The notes beneath the pieces are model-generated. The model was not told the origin of the DNA and ran no database searches. It saw only the letters and a list, made by a program, of their open reading frames with translations. Below, piece after piece: positions 38,222 through 46,070 of a stretch of DNA of 63,739 bases. Source of the DNA: Myxococcales bacterium (GTDB taxonomy: Bacteria; Myxococcota; Polyangia; Polyangiales; Polyangiaceae); the NCBI GenBank assembly GCA_003151595.1, contig PLXW01000100.1, forward strand, positions 1-63,739. Reading direction: 5' to 3'. A program made the position numbers and the translations under genes. The stretch's first letter is position 1, and each line of letters begins with the position of its first letter.

Positions 38222-39808
38222 TCACCCCTTCGCGATCTGCCTCACCACCTGCAACGCCGGGATTCCCGTCACGCCGCCGCCGCCATGCGTCGCCGACGAC
38301 GCCTGGTACAGACCGCGGATGGGCGTCCGAAAATCCGCGAAGCCCGGCGCGGGCCGCATGTGAAACAGCTGATTCGCGGACAGTTCGCCGTGGAAAATAT
38401 TTCCGCCGAGCAGCCCGTACTTGTTCTCCATCTCGTACGGCCCGATCACCTGCTGATGCAGAATCGAGCTCGTGAATCCGGGCGCCACGTCTTCCACGCG
38501 CGCGATCACGCGATCGGCGTACGCCTCGAGCTCCGCGCGGTTCGGCTCGTTCGCGGACTCGTGCGGGACCCATTGCGTGAACATCGACATCACGTGCTTC
38601 CCCTCCGGCGCCAGCGTGCGATCGAAGACCGAGGGGATGCAGATGTCGGCGAAGGGCTTCTGCGCCGCGCGACCTGACACCGCGTCTTGAAAGGCACCTT
38701 CGAGGTCGTCGACCGATTGCGCGAGGATGATCGTCCCGCCGTGCACCTCGGCGTCGTATCCGGGCTTGCTCGTGAACTCGGGCAACCGATCGATGGCCAC
38801 GTTGACCTTCACGGTCCCGCTGCGCGTCTTCCATCGCTCGATCGCGGTGACGAAGTCGTCGGGCAAGTGTTTGCGATCGATCTGGCGGAGGAACGCGATC
38901 TTCGGGTGCGTCGTGGTGACGACCGTGTCGGCGAAGATCTCTTCGCCCGATCCTTCGAGCGCCACGCCGGTCGCGCGACCGCCGTGCACCAGGATCTGCG
39001 CGACGGGCGCGTCGGTGCGGATGGTGGCGCCGAACGACTCGGCCGCGCGCTTCATCGCCTGGGTCACGCCGCCCATTCCCCCTTCGGGAAATCCCCACGA
39101 GCCCATGTCCCCTTCGCCGACGTTGCCGATCTTGTGGTGCGCCATCACGTACGCCGTCCCGGGCGAGCGCGGCCCGGCCCACGTGCCGATGATGCCGCTC
39201 ACCGAGAGCGTGCCTTTGAGCGCGCGCGATTCGAAGTGGTCGTCGAGCAGATCGGCGACGCTCATCGTCATGAGGCGCGTCACGTCGGCCACGAGCTTCT
39301 CGTCGACCTCGCGCATCTTCCACGCGAGCCCCAGCTGCTTCCACAGGTCGCCCAGACTGTGAGAGCCGAGCAGCGGCGGGATGTGTCCGAGCAGCGGGCC
39401 GAGAAGCGCTCCCAACTTTCCGAGCCACGCCTCCCATGACTCGAACGCGCGCGCGTCCTTCGCCGAGAACTTCGCGATCTGCTCGCGCGTCTTCGCGGCG
39501 TCGGAGAACATCTGCAAGTAGCGGCCGTCGGACTGCGGCGCGAAGTAGCCGTGCTGCGGGTAGACCTTGTAGCCGTGCTTCTCGAGGTCGAGCTCGCGCA
39601 GCACCGTCGGCGGCATGAGGCTGACGACGTACGAGAGCGCCGTCATCTTGTAGTCGGGGCCCCACGGCTGCTCGGTGATCGCCGCGCCGCCGACCACGTC
39701 GCGCCGTTCGAGGACGACCACGCGGAGCCCACGTTTGGCGAGGAGGCCGGCGGTGACCAGCCCGTTGTGCCCCGCCCCGATGACGATGACGTCGTACCGA
39801 TTGCTCAT
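38222..39808 (-). CDS. FAD-dependent phytoene-dehydrogenase-like oxidoreductase (PYROXD2-like)
   Basis: The 528-residue flavoprotein has an N-terminal Rossmann motif (VIVIGAGHNGLVTAGLLAKRG, bases 39725-39790) and the following ERRDVVGGAAITE motif of carotenoid-desaturase-like enzymes. The C-terminal FAD-binding end is GLYQASSATHGGGGVTG. Length and motifs fit the PYROXD2/COG1233 group more than true CrtI, so the substrate is unknown; a lipid or isoprenoid is plausible. ATG 39808 is chosen over 39826 because it directly precedes the conserved nucleotide-binding strand. The upstream 217-base region, shared with the divergent MFS transporter gene, contains two matching palindromes and suggests common control. 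Confidence 0.9.
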   Translation of the reverse strand: MSNRYDVIVIGAGHNGLVTAGLLAKRGLRVVVLERRDVVGGAAITEQPWGPDYKMTALSYVVSLMPPTVLRELDLEKHGYKVYPQHGYFAPQSDGRYLQMFSDAAKTREQIAKFSAKDARAFESWEAWLGKLGALLGPLLGHIPPLLGSHSLGDLWKQLGLAWKMREVDEKLVADVTRLMTMSVADLLDDHFESRALKGTLSVSGIIGTWAGPRSPGTAYVMAHHKIGNVGEGDMGSWGFPEGGMGGVTQAMKRAAESFGATIRTDAPVAQILVHGGRATGVALEGSGEEIFADTVVTTTHPKIAFLRQIDRKHLPDDFVTAIERWKTRSGTVKVNVAIDRLPEFTSKPGYDAEVHGGTIILAQSVDDLEGAFQDAVSGRAAQKPFADICIPSVFDRTLAPEGKHVMSMFTQWVPHESANEPNRAELEAYADRVIARVEDVAPGFTSSILHQQVIGPYEMENKYGLLGGNIFHGELSANQLFHMRPAPGFADFRTPIRGLYQASSATHGGGGVTGIPALQVVRQIAKG

Positions 39809-39880
39809 CGCGGCGGAGGGTGACACCGGGCGCGCGAGTGGTCCAGCGGGCGCGTTCGCGCGGCGTTGTGGTTCACCTCC

Positions 39881-39933
39881 GCGTCACCGGTGACGCGCCT
39901 CTTCGACGGCGAGACGCGCGTCACGAGTGACGC
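39881..39933. promoter_or_regulatory. Two operator-like palindromes GCGTCAC-N2-GTGACGC
   Basis: GCGTCACCGGTGACGC at 39881-39896 is a perfect 16-base palindrome. GCGTCACGAGTGACGC at 39918-39933 has the same 7-base arms with a different 2-base centre. The copies are 37 bases apart in the gap between the divergent oxidoreductase (start 39808) and transporter (start 40026). No regulator gene is adjacent. Confidence 0.65.
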
Positions 39934-40025
39934 GGTGGATCACGCGATCGGCTTGATTTGCCGAACGAAACGCGATGGCCCACCGTGGCGCGCGGGTTGC
40001 TGAGAGCGGCGCGACGGAGGCGCCG

Positions 40026-41270
40026 ATGAAGACCGAAGAGCCGTGGTGGAAAGAACCGACGCGAGCGCAATGGTGCAGCTTCGGAGCGGCGTGGGCGGGG
40101 TGGGTGCTCGATGCGTTCGACTTCACGATCTTCATGCTCGTGATGCCGATCATCGCCAAGGACTTCGGCGCGCCGCACCTCGCGACCGCAGGGTCGCTCA
40201 CGCTGACCTTGCTCGCGCGACTCGTGGGCGGATTCATCGCGGGCGCGGCGGCGGATCGGTGGGGGCGAAAGCTTCCGTTGATGATCTCGATCGTCTGGTT
40301 CGCGGTGTGCGATGCGGCGGTCGCGTTCGCGCCGTCGTTCGGATGGATCCTCGTCTTGCGCACGCTCTTCGGTCTCGGCATGGGCGCCGAGTGGACGACC
40401 GGGACCACGCTGGCGATGGAGAACTGGCCGGCGCGCAGCAAAGGGATCGCGTCGGGCGTGCTCCAAGGGAGCTGGGCGATCGGATACCTGTTCGCCGCCG
40501 GAGTCTCGGCCGTGGTGCTCCCTCTCTGGGGATGGCGCGCGCTCTTCGTGTGCGCCGCGGCGCCGGCGCTCCTCGTCTTTCCGATTCGCTTCGGGGTCAC
40601 CGAGAGCCGCGAGTGGAGAGACGCGAACGCGGCGAAGCTCGCGGCTCCCAAGCGCGCGACGAGCGGCTCGCTCTCGAAGCTCGTGTGGGCCTCGCTCTCG
40701 ATGGGGCTCGGGTTGGGCGCGTACTACGGGCTCGTCGCGCTCTATCCGACGTTCCTCAGCACGGAGCTCGGCGCCGACACGCGCACGGTCGCGTGGCTCG
40801 TCGGACTCTTCAACGTGGGCATGCTCATCGGCTCCGTTGGATGCGGGATGCTCGCGGCGCGCCGGGGGGTCGCGATCGCGATCGTGCTCCCGGCGTTGGG
40901 ATCGCTCCTCGCGTTGCCGCTCTACGTCGGCGCGGTACCCGGCATGCTCGGCGTGGGCGCCTTCTTGGGCGGGCTACTCGGCGTCGGGTTCTGCGGCGTC
41001 GTGCCGATGCTCCTCACGGGCATGTTCGACGCGGACGTGCGCGCTCGTTACGTGGGCATCGTCTATCACGTGGGCGCGGCGCTCGCGGCGATGGTCCCTC
41101 CCGCAACCGCGGCCTTCGCGACGTACGCGCACGTTCACCTGTCGCTGGCGATCGGCGTCATCGCCGGTGCGTGCGAGATCGGCCTCGCGCTCGTCGTCCT
41201 CACGGGTCGCAAATTCTCGGGCGCGCCCGCGCTCGATCCCGACGGCGTCGCGCTGGCCGAAGCGGCCTGA
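40026..41270 (+). CDS. MFS transporter (metabolite:H+ symporter/SialT-like family)
   Basis: A 414-residue transporter with about 12 hydrophobic segments. The family signature between helices 2 and 3 is GGFIAGAAADRWGRKLPL, and the start WCSFGAAWAGWVLDAFDFTIF carries the DxxD-type acidic residues seen in the aromatic-acid/sialate:H+ symporter branch. A GMGAEWTTGTTLAMENWP segment is typical of this branch. It would import a small organic acid or sugar acid through the inner membrane with protons. ATG 40026 has a weak GCG-rich lead; upstream residues up to 39975 do not look native. It probably shares regulation with the divergent oxidoreductase through the palindromes in between. Confidence 0.9.
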   Translation: MKTEEPWWKEPTRAQWCSFGAAWAGWVLDAFDFTIFMLVMPIIAKDFGAPHLATAGSLTLTLLARLVGGFIAGAAADRWGRKLPLMISIVWFAVCDAAVAFAPSFGWILVLRTLFGLGMGAEWTTGTTLAMENWPARSKGIASGVLQGSWAIGYLFAAGVSAVVLPLWGWRALFVCAAAPALLVFPIRFGVTESREWRDANAAKLAAPKRATSGSLSKLVWASLSMGLGLGAYYGLVALYPTFLSTELGADTRTVAWLVGLFNVGMLIGSVGCGMLAARRGVAIAIVLPALGSLLALPLYVGAVPGMLGVGAFLGGLLGVGFCGVVPMLLTGMFDADVRARYVGIVYHVGAALAAMVPPATAAFATYAHVHLSLAIGVIAGACEIGLALVVLTGRKFSGAPALDPDGVALAEAA

Positions 41271-41324
41271 CGCGCGCGCTCCTCACTCCGCACTTCACTC
41301 CCGGATCACGAACGGAGAAGCTCG

Positions 41325-43250
41325 ATGAAACTCTCACTATCCATTCTCTCGCCTGTCGCTCTCGCCACACTCGCCGCGCTCGCGGCCACGACCAACGCCT
41401 GCGTCGTCTCCGCTTCCCCTTCGGAGTCCATCGCCGCCGTCGCCTCGGCCGACTCGGCGATCACCGCGGTCTCGAGCTTCGGATCGAACCCCGGCAACCT
41501 CCTCATGTACTCGTACGCGCCGCAGGGCATCGCTCCCAACGCGCCGCTCGTCCTCGCGCTCCACGGCTGCACGCAGACCGCGGCGAACTACGAGGACACG
41601 GGGTGGAACAAGATCGCCGACGTCTATCAGTTCTATCTCGTCTATCCGCAGCAGCAGTCGGCCAACAACACGGAGTCGTGCTTCAACTGGTTCGGCAACA
41701 CGTCGGGGAGCACGGCCGACATCACGCGCGGGCAAGGTGAGGCGGCGTCGATCATCCAGATGGTCGACTACATGAAGACGACGTACTCGATCGACGCCTC
41801 GCGCATCTACGTGACCGGCTTCTCCGCCGGCGCGGCGTACGCCGTGGCGCTGCTCGCGATGTACCCCGACGTCTTCGCCGCGGGCGCTTCGTTCGCGGGG
41901 GTGCCGTACGGATGCGCGACGTCGCTGACCAGCGCGTACACGTGCATGGACGGCGCGTCGTCGAACACGGCGGCGCAATGGGGGACGCTCGCGAAGACCG
42001 GGTTCCCTGGGTACACCGGGAAGTATCCGCGCCTCTCGGTGTGGCAGGGCTCGTCGGACACGACGGTCAACACCGCGAACCTCGGCGAGATCGTCTCGCA
42101 GTGGACGAACGTGACCGGCGTGAGCGCGACGGCGACGAGCACGAGCACGGTCGCCGGTTATCCTCACTCCGAATACGCCGACTCGAACGGCGTCGTGCAG
42201 GTCGAGTCGTATTCGATCACGGGCATGGCCCACGGCGTGGCGATCGACGTGAGCAGCGGGTGTGGAACCGCCGATACGTACTCGGTGGACAAGCAGATCT
42301 GCGCGACCGCGCGCGTCGCCGAGTTCTTCGGACTGCAAGGGCAAGGCGACGGGGGACTCGCCCTCGGCGGTTCGTCGAGCGGCGGCGTCGGGAGTGGCAG
42401 CGGGAGCGGCGGCATCGTCGGCGGCAGCTCGAACGGCGGGCAAGGCGCGAGCTCCGGATCGGCGGCGGACGCGAGCTCGGGGTCGACGGGAACGGCGTCC
42501 ACCGGAACGGGAAACGGCGCCGCCGCAGCTCCCGCGGATCTCCCCGGATGCAGCGCGGCACCGGGAAATCATGGCGGAACGAAGGGAGCCGTAGCGTTGC
42601 TCGTGCTCGGAGTCGCGCTCACGGTTCGTCGACGAGCGCGCGCGACGCGCCTTGTCGCCACCGCGTCGGCTGTGGCCGCGATGGTCCTTGCGTCGACGAA
42701 CGCGCGCGCCGCCGAGACTCGCAACGACGACATCCAGCTCGATGACGAGCCTCCGCCGCCCGTGAACCGCGACGTCGTGAAGCGCCCCAAGCCGGCGATC
42801 CTCGGACCGCAAGGTACGTTCTTCACCGGCGCGGCCGTGAGCGCGACGCCGGCTGTGCTCTTCGGGTACTTCCCGGTCGATCACTTCGCGACGACGATCG
42901 GCGTCGGCTTCACCTACAACGGCAACGGCTCCCCTTCGTCGCCGCTCACGGAGGTCAAAGGCGCGCCGAACAATCACGTCGGCTCCGACCTGTTCCTCGA
43001 CTTTCTCTACTTCGTCCACGACCGCGCGCCGTTCGCGATGGGGCCGGAGCTCAACTTCATCACATCGATGTCGCCGAACGTGCCGTTCACCGTGGTGGTC
43101 GTCACGCCGATGTGGGCGCTGCGCTACGCGCCGTGGAAGGCGCCGATCGCGATCGGTACCGGGCTCGGGATGTCGATCGCGTTCACCAAGGGGGCGCAGC
43201 CCGTGGCGAGCCTGGCGACGCAGGGGTTGGATATCGTCTACGCGTTCTGA
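41325..43250 (+). CDS. PHB-depolymerase-type esterase fused through an internal MYXO-CTERM segment to a second exported domain
   Basis: A 641-residue frame with two parts. Residues 1-340: signal peptide (ending near the Cys of TTNACVVS) and an extracellular polyhydroxybutyrate-depolymerase/feruloyl-esterase-like domain with LALHGCTQTAANYE, nucleophile GFSAGAAYAV, acid WQGSSDTTVN and His GMAHGVAI. Then comes a Gly/Ser linker and, at 405-440, a complete MYXO-CTERM tail: Cys409, a hydrophobic stretch and an Arg cluster at 435-437. Such tails normally end the protein. Here the frame continues into a signal-peptide-like segment (441-462, ending NARA-AE) and a 179-residue strand-rich domain resembling an outer-membrane barrel. 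This is either a natural fusion or two genes joined by loss of a stop codon. Confidence 0.85.
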   Translation: MKLSLSILSPVALATLAALAATTNACVVSASPSESIAAVASADSAITAVSSFGSNPGNLLMYSYAPQGIAPNAPLVLALHGCTQTAANYEDTGWNKIADVYQFYLVYPQQQSANNTESCFNWFGNTSGSTADITRGQGEAASIIQMVDYMKTTYSIDASRIYVTGFSAGAAYAVALLAMYPDVFAAGASFAGVPYGCATSLTSAYTCMDGASSNTAAQWGTLAKTGFPGYTGKYPRLSVWQGSSDTTVNTANLGEIVSQWTNVTGVSATATSTSTVAGYPHSEYADSNGVVQVESYSITGMAHGVAIDVSSGCGTADTYSVDKQICATARVAEFFGLQGQGDGGLALGGSSSGGVGSGSGSGGIVGGSSNGGQGASSGSAADASSGSTGTASTGTGNGAAAAPADLPGCSAAPGNHGGTKGAVALLVLGVALTVRRRARATRLVATASAVAAMVLASTNARAAETRNDDIQLDDEPPPPVNRDVVKRPKPAILGPQGTFFTGAAVSATPAVLFGYFPVDHFATTIGVGFTYNGNGSPSSPLTEVKGAPNNHVGSDLFLDFLYFVHDRAPFAMGPELNFITSMSPNVPFTVVVVTPMWALRYAPWKAPIAIGTGLGMSIAFTKGAQPVASLATQGLDIVYAF

Positions 43251-43260
43251 GCGCCGTGAC

Positions 43261-43743
43261 TCACTGGCAGGTCATCGTGACGGCGCCGTCGCCGATCGGC
43301 TTGTAGAGGCACTTCGTGGGCACCGGCGTTCCGCATGCTTCGCAGCCCAGGGTGCAACCAGCGTCCACGAGTGCAGCGACGGCGCTTGCGTAGTCGTGGG
43401 TGGCCACGTTCGCATCGTCGGCGACGGGCTTCGAGCACCCGCATTGATCCGACTCCGTCACGCATGCGGCGCCGATCGTCGCGCACGTGACAGCGCGCAG
43501 GTACGCCGAGTCCGCGGTCGCGAGGAGAGGAACACACGGATCGGCGTCGACGCCGGCGTCCGTCGGAGAGATGAGCCCCGCGTCGGAGGCATCGATGGCA
43601 GTCGGCGGTGCCGAATCGAGAGAGGCCGTCGCGTCGACGGAAACGCTCGCGTCCCCCGCGGACTCGGGAACGGACCAGTCGTACGAGCACCCGCATGCCG
43701 CGATCGCGATCGCGGCGCAAACACGCGGCGTCGGCGGGCCCAT
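43261..43743 (-). CDS. Small Cys-rich putative lipoprotein
   Basis: The 160-residue product has a lipobox-like N-terminus (VCAAIAIAACGCS) and then an Asp/Ala-rich linker (SVDATASLDSAPPTAIDASDAG, bases 43570-43640). A C-terminal region of about 80 residues has eight or more Cys (AVTCATIGAACVTESDQCGCS, then AGCTLGCEACGTP and KCLY), which suggests a disulfide-rich domain. I do not recognise a family. ATG 43743 lies eight bases after a TAGCGT hexamer. It is convergent with the depolymerase fusion and divergent from the TPR-kinase-FHA series. Confidence 0.7.
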   Translation of the reverse strand: MGPPTPRVCAAIAIAACGCSYDWSVPESAGDASVSVDATASLDSAPPTAIDASDAGLISPTDAGVDADPCVPLLATADSAYLRAVTCATIGAACVTESDQCGCSKPVADDANVATHDYASAVAALVDAGCTLGCEACGTPVPTKCLYKPIGDGAVTMTCQ

Positions 43744-43751
43744 CGCCGGTG

Positions 43752-43757
43752 ACGCTA
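43752..43757 (-). promoter_or_regulatory. Candidate -10 hexamer TAGCGT for the small lipoprotein gene
   Basis: Read on the minus strand, TAGCGT is eight bases before ATG 43743, the same geometry as seen at 21894, 33410, 43803 and 47525. Confidence 0.45.
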
Positions 43758-43802
43758 GCAGCGCAGGTCCTCGGTGCAAACCGTGTGAGACACCGCGCGT
43801 GC

Positions 43803-43808
43803 TAGGTT
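43803..43808 (+). promoter_or_regulatory. Candidate -10 hexamer TAGGTT for the TPR-kinase-FHA series
   Basis: TAGGTT lies eight bases before ATG 43817. With the opposite-strand hexamer at 43752 it forms a compact divergent promoter region of 73 bases. Confidence 0.45.
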
Positions 43809-43816
43809 TGCGATCG

Positions 43817-44779
43817 ATGGGTGGCTCGCCGGATCGGGCGAAAGGACGCGGAGCGGCGCTCGCGCTGGCGGTGGCGTCGAGCCTTGCGTTCGCGATCTCT
43901 GCCCGCGCAGAGGCCCCGTCGCTCACCGATCAAGGGCGGGCGCGCGACGCGTTCGAGCGCGGCTCTGCGGCGTATCGGGTGGGGGACTTTGCGCGCGCGG
44001 CGTCGGAGTACGCGCGCGCCGACTCGCTGGACCCGAACGCGGCGGCGCTGCGCGCGGCGATCGACGCGGCGACGTTGGCCGACGATCCCGTCCTCGGCAC
44101 GGAGCTGATCGAGCGCACGGCGCGGGCGCCCGTCGATGCCGAGTCGCGGAAGACGCTGGAGGCTGCGCGCGCGCGGTTCGAGCATCGGACGGGGCGCGTC
44201 GTGATTCGCTGCGCGCCGACGTTCCCGTGCCTGGCGACGATCGACGGGGCGGCGACCGACACGTCGCGACCGAAGATCGTGACCACGGGCGCGCACGCGA
44301 TCGTGTTGCAGAGCGACGCGGGTCTGCAGCCGATGATCGTGAACGTCGCCGCCGATCAGACGATCGTCGTCTCCGGTGCTCGCCCCGCGCGGCCCGCGCC
44401 GATCGCAGAAGCTCCGACGCGATCGACCGCGCCTCCTTCGTCCCCCAGTGCGGGTCTGTCGCCGACGTACTTCTTCGCGGCTCTCGGCGTCACCGCGGTC
44501 GCGGGCGGCGTCAGCGTCTGGTCGGCGCTGGACACGAGTCATCGGCACACGCAGTTCGTCGACGCAGGGTGCGATCACGCGCCGTCGTCGAGCTGCGACT
44601 CGCTCGCGTCCGATGGACATGCTGCGCAGACGCGGACCAACGTGCTCTTCGCGGTGAGCGGCGCGTTCGCGGTGGCGACGGCGACGCTGGGCGTGCTCGT
44701 GCGATGGAAGGGGGCGCACGGCGAGTCGATCGCGATCGCACCGAGCGGCGCCGGGGCCTCGCTGCGCGTCGGCTTCTGA
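43817..44779 (+). CDS. TPR-containing membrane protein (kinase-associated family), second copy
   Basis: A 320-residue exported protein with a signal peptide (AALALAVASSLAFAISARAEA, bases 43853-43915), TPR helices (DAFERGSAAYRVGDFARAASEYARAD in bases 43948-44025) and a beta domain with RCAPTFPCLATIDG. Two hydrophobic segments near the C-terminus frame a loop with paired Cys (DAGCDHAPSSSCDS). The order of parts equals that of the protein at 36540-37571, although sequence identity is low. It is followed after one base by a kinase gene and then by an FHA-sigma54 activator, so the three form an operon and probably one signalling path from envelope to promoter. Confidence 0.8.
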   Translation: MGGSPDRAKGRGAALALAVASSLAFAISARAEAPSLTDQGRARDAFERGSAAYRVGDFARAASEYARADSLDPNAAALRAAIDAATLADDPVLGTELIERTARAPVDAESRKTLEAARARFEHRTGRVVIRCAPTFPCLATIDGAATDTSRPKIVTTGAHAIVLQSDAGLQPMIVNVAADQTIVVSGARPARPAPIAEAPTRSTAPPSSPSAGLSPTYFFAALGVTAVAGGVSVWSALDTSHRHTQFVDAGCDHAPSSSCDSLASDGHAAQTRTNVLFAVSGAFAVATATLGVLVRWKGAHGESIAIAPSGAGASLRVGF

Positions 44780-44780
44780 C

Positions 44781-46055
44781 ATGCGCGCGCCGTCGTCCAC
44801 GTACGTCGCTCTCGTGAAGCTCGCGGCGGGTGGTACGGCGACGGTCTTCGTCGCGGCGCGCGCGAACGATCCGAACGGTGCGCTCGTCGCGCTCAAGCGG
44901 CCGCATCCGCACGTGCTCGACGATCCACGGCAGCGCGCCGCGCTCCTCCGCGAAGCGCGCATCGCCGCGACGATCCGTCACCCGAACGTCGTCCCCGTGC
45001 GCGAGGTGCAAGAGAGCGAGGGGGAGCTCGAGCTCGTCATGGACTACGTCGAAGGCGCGTCGCTCGCGTCGTTGATCGCGGGCGAAGCGAGTCGCGACGC
45101 GCGTGTGCCGACCGGGATCGCGGTGCGCATATTACTCGATGCGTGCGCGGGGTTGGCCGCGGTGCACGCGGAGAAGGACGCGAGCGGCGCGCCGTTGGGG
45201 CTCGTGCACCGCGACGTGTCGCCACAGAACATCCTCGTGGGGACCGACGGCGTAGCGCGACTGACGGACTTCGGGCTCGCGAAAGCGGTCTACGAAGGCG
45301 CGCCGTCGACGACGCAAGGCACGCTCAAAGGGAAGCTCGGCTACATGGCCCCCGAGTACGTGAGTCGCGGACGCATCGACGCCAGTGGCGACGTGTTCGC
45401 GCTCGGCGTCGTGGCCTGGGAAGCGCTCGCAGGGCGGCGGCTCTTTCGCGGAGACAACGAAGCGCAGACGCTCGACCACGTCCTTCGCGACGATGCGCCG
45501 CCGCTGGCGGGCCTCGTCGCGGAGCTCGCGCCGTTCGATGAGCCGATCGCACGATCGCTCGCCAAGGATCCGGCCACGCGCGCGGCGTCGGCGCTGGCGT
45601 TGAGAGAGGCGATCGAGCGAGCGGCGAGCGCGGTGGGGGCGATCGCGTCGCACGCGGAGGTCGGCGCGTACGTGACGCGGGTCACGCAGAAGGATCTCGA
45701 GGAGCGTGGCGCGCGCATCGCCGGGGAGAGACGCGCGATTCGCTCCCGTATTCGCGCGCGGCGTGCGCGGATCGCGGCGACGATCGTGATCCCGCTGACG
45801 GCAGCAGCGTCGATCGGGCTGTTCTTCGGCACGCACACGCGGGCGAGCGGGACGGAGGCGATCGCGCCGGTCATCGCGACGAACGCGACCCCGAACGTGA
45901 CCCCGACCCCGTCCCCGAACGCGAGCGCGAACGCAGACGCAGACGCGAACCCAGACGCGAACCCGAGCCCGCCCCCACCCCGCCGCCGCCACCCTTCGCC
46001 CTCCCCCACCCGTGTCGCCCCACCAAATCCCTACGCCCGCCCCTCCCCGCGCTAG
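44781..46055 (+). CDS. Transmembrane Ser/Thr protein kinase in TPR-kinase-FHA operon
   Basis: A 424-residue kinase with domain at about 8-285: Lys in LVALKR, HRDVSPQN, DFGLAKA, LGYMAPEY. The Gly loop is weak (LAAGGTATVF), lacking the first Gly of GxGxxG. The catalytic-loop Lys is Ser, as in the kinases at 21908 and 25549; those three also share a longer H-x-x-x-D-x-x-G-x-P-L lead into the loop. A membrane helix at about 330-350 is followed by an external Asn/Ala/Pro-rich tail of 70 residues, encoded by degenerate repeats. It starts one base after the TPR gene and ends 15 bases before the FHA-activator gene. Confidence 0.92.
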   Translation: MRAPSSTYVALVKLAAGGTATVFVAARANDPNGALVALKRPHPHVLDDPRQRAALLREARIAATIRHPNVVPVREVQESEGELELVMDYVEGASLASLIAGEASRDARVPTGIAVRILLDACAGLAAVHAEKDASGAPLGLVHRDVSPQNILVGTDGVARLTDFGLAKAVYEGAPSTTQGTLKGKLGYMAPEYVSRGRIDASGDVFALGVVAWEALAGRRLFRGDNEAQTLDHVLRDDAPPLAGLVAELAPFDEPIARSLAKDPATRAASALALREAIERAASAVGAIASHAEVGAYVTRVTQKDLEERGARIAGERRAIRSRIRARRARIAATIVIPLTAAASIGLFFGTHTRASGTEAIAPVIATNATPNVTPTPSPNASANADADANPDANPSPPPPRRRHPSPSPTRVAPPNPYARPSPR

Positions 46056-46070
46056 ATTTCCAAGAACCCC

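Noticed and set aside
46053..46058. TAGATT as a promoter hexamer before the FHA activator at 46071
   Set aside because: It contains the stop codon of the kinase gene and lies inside a tight operon, so its presence needs no promoter explanation.
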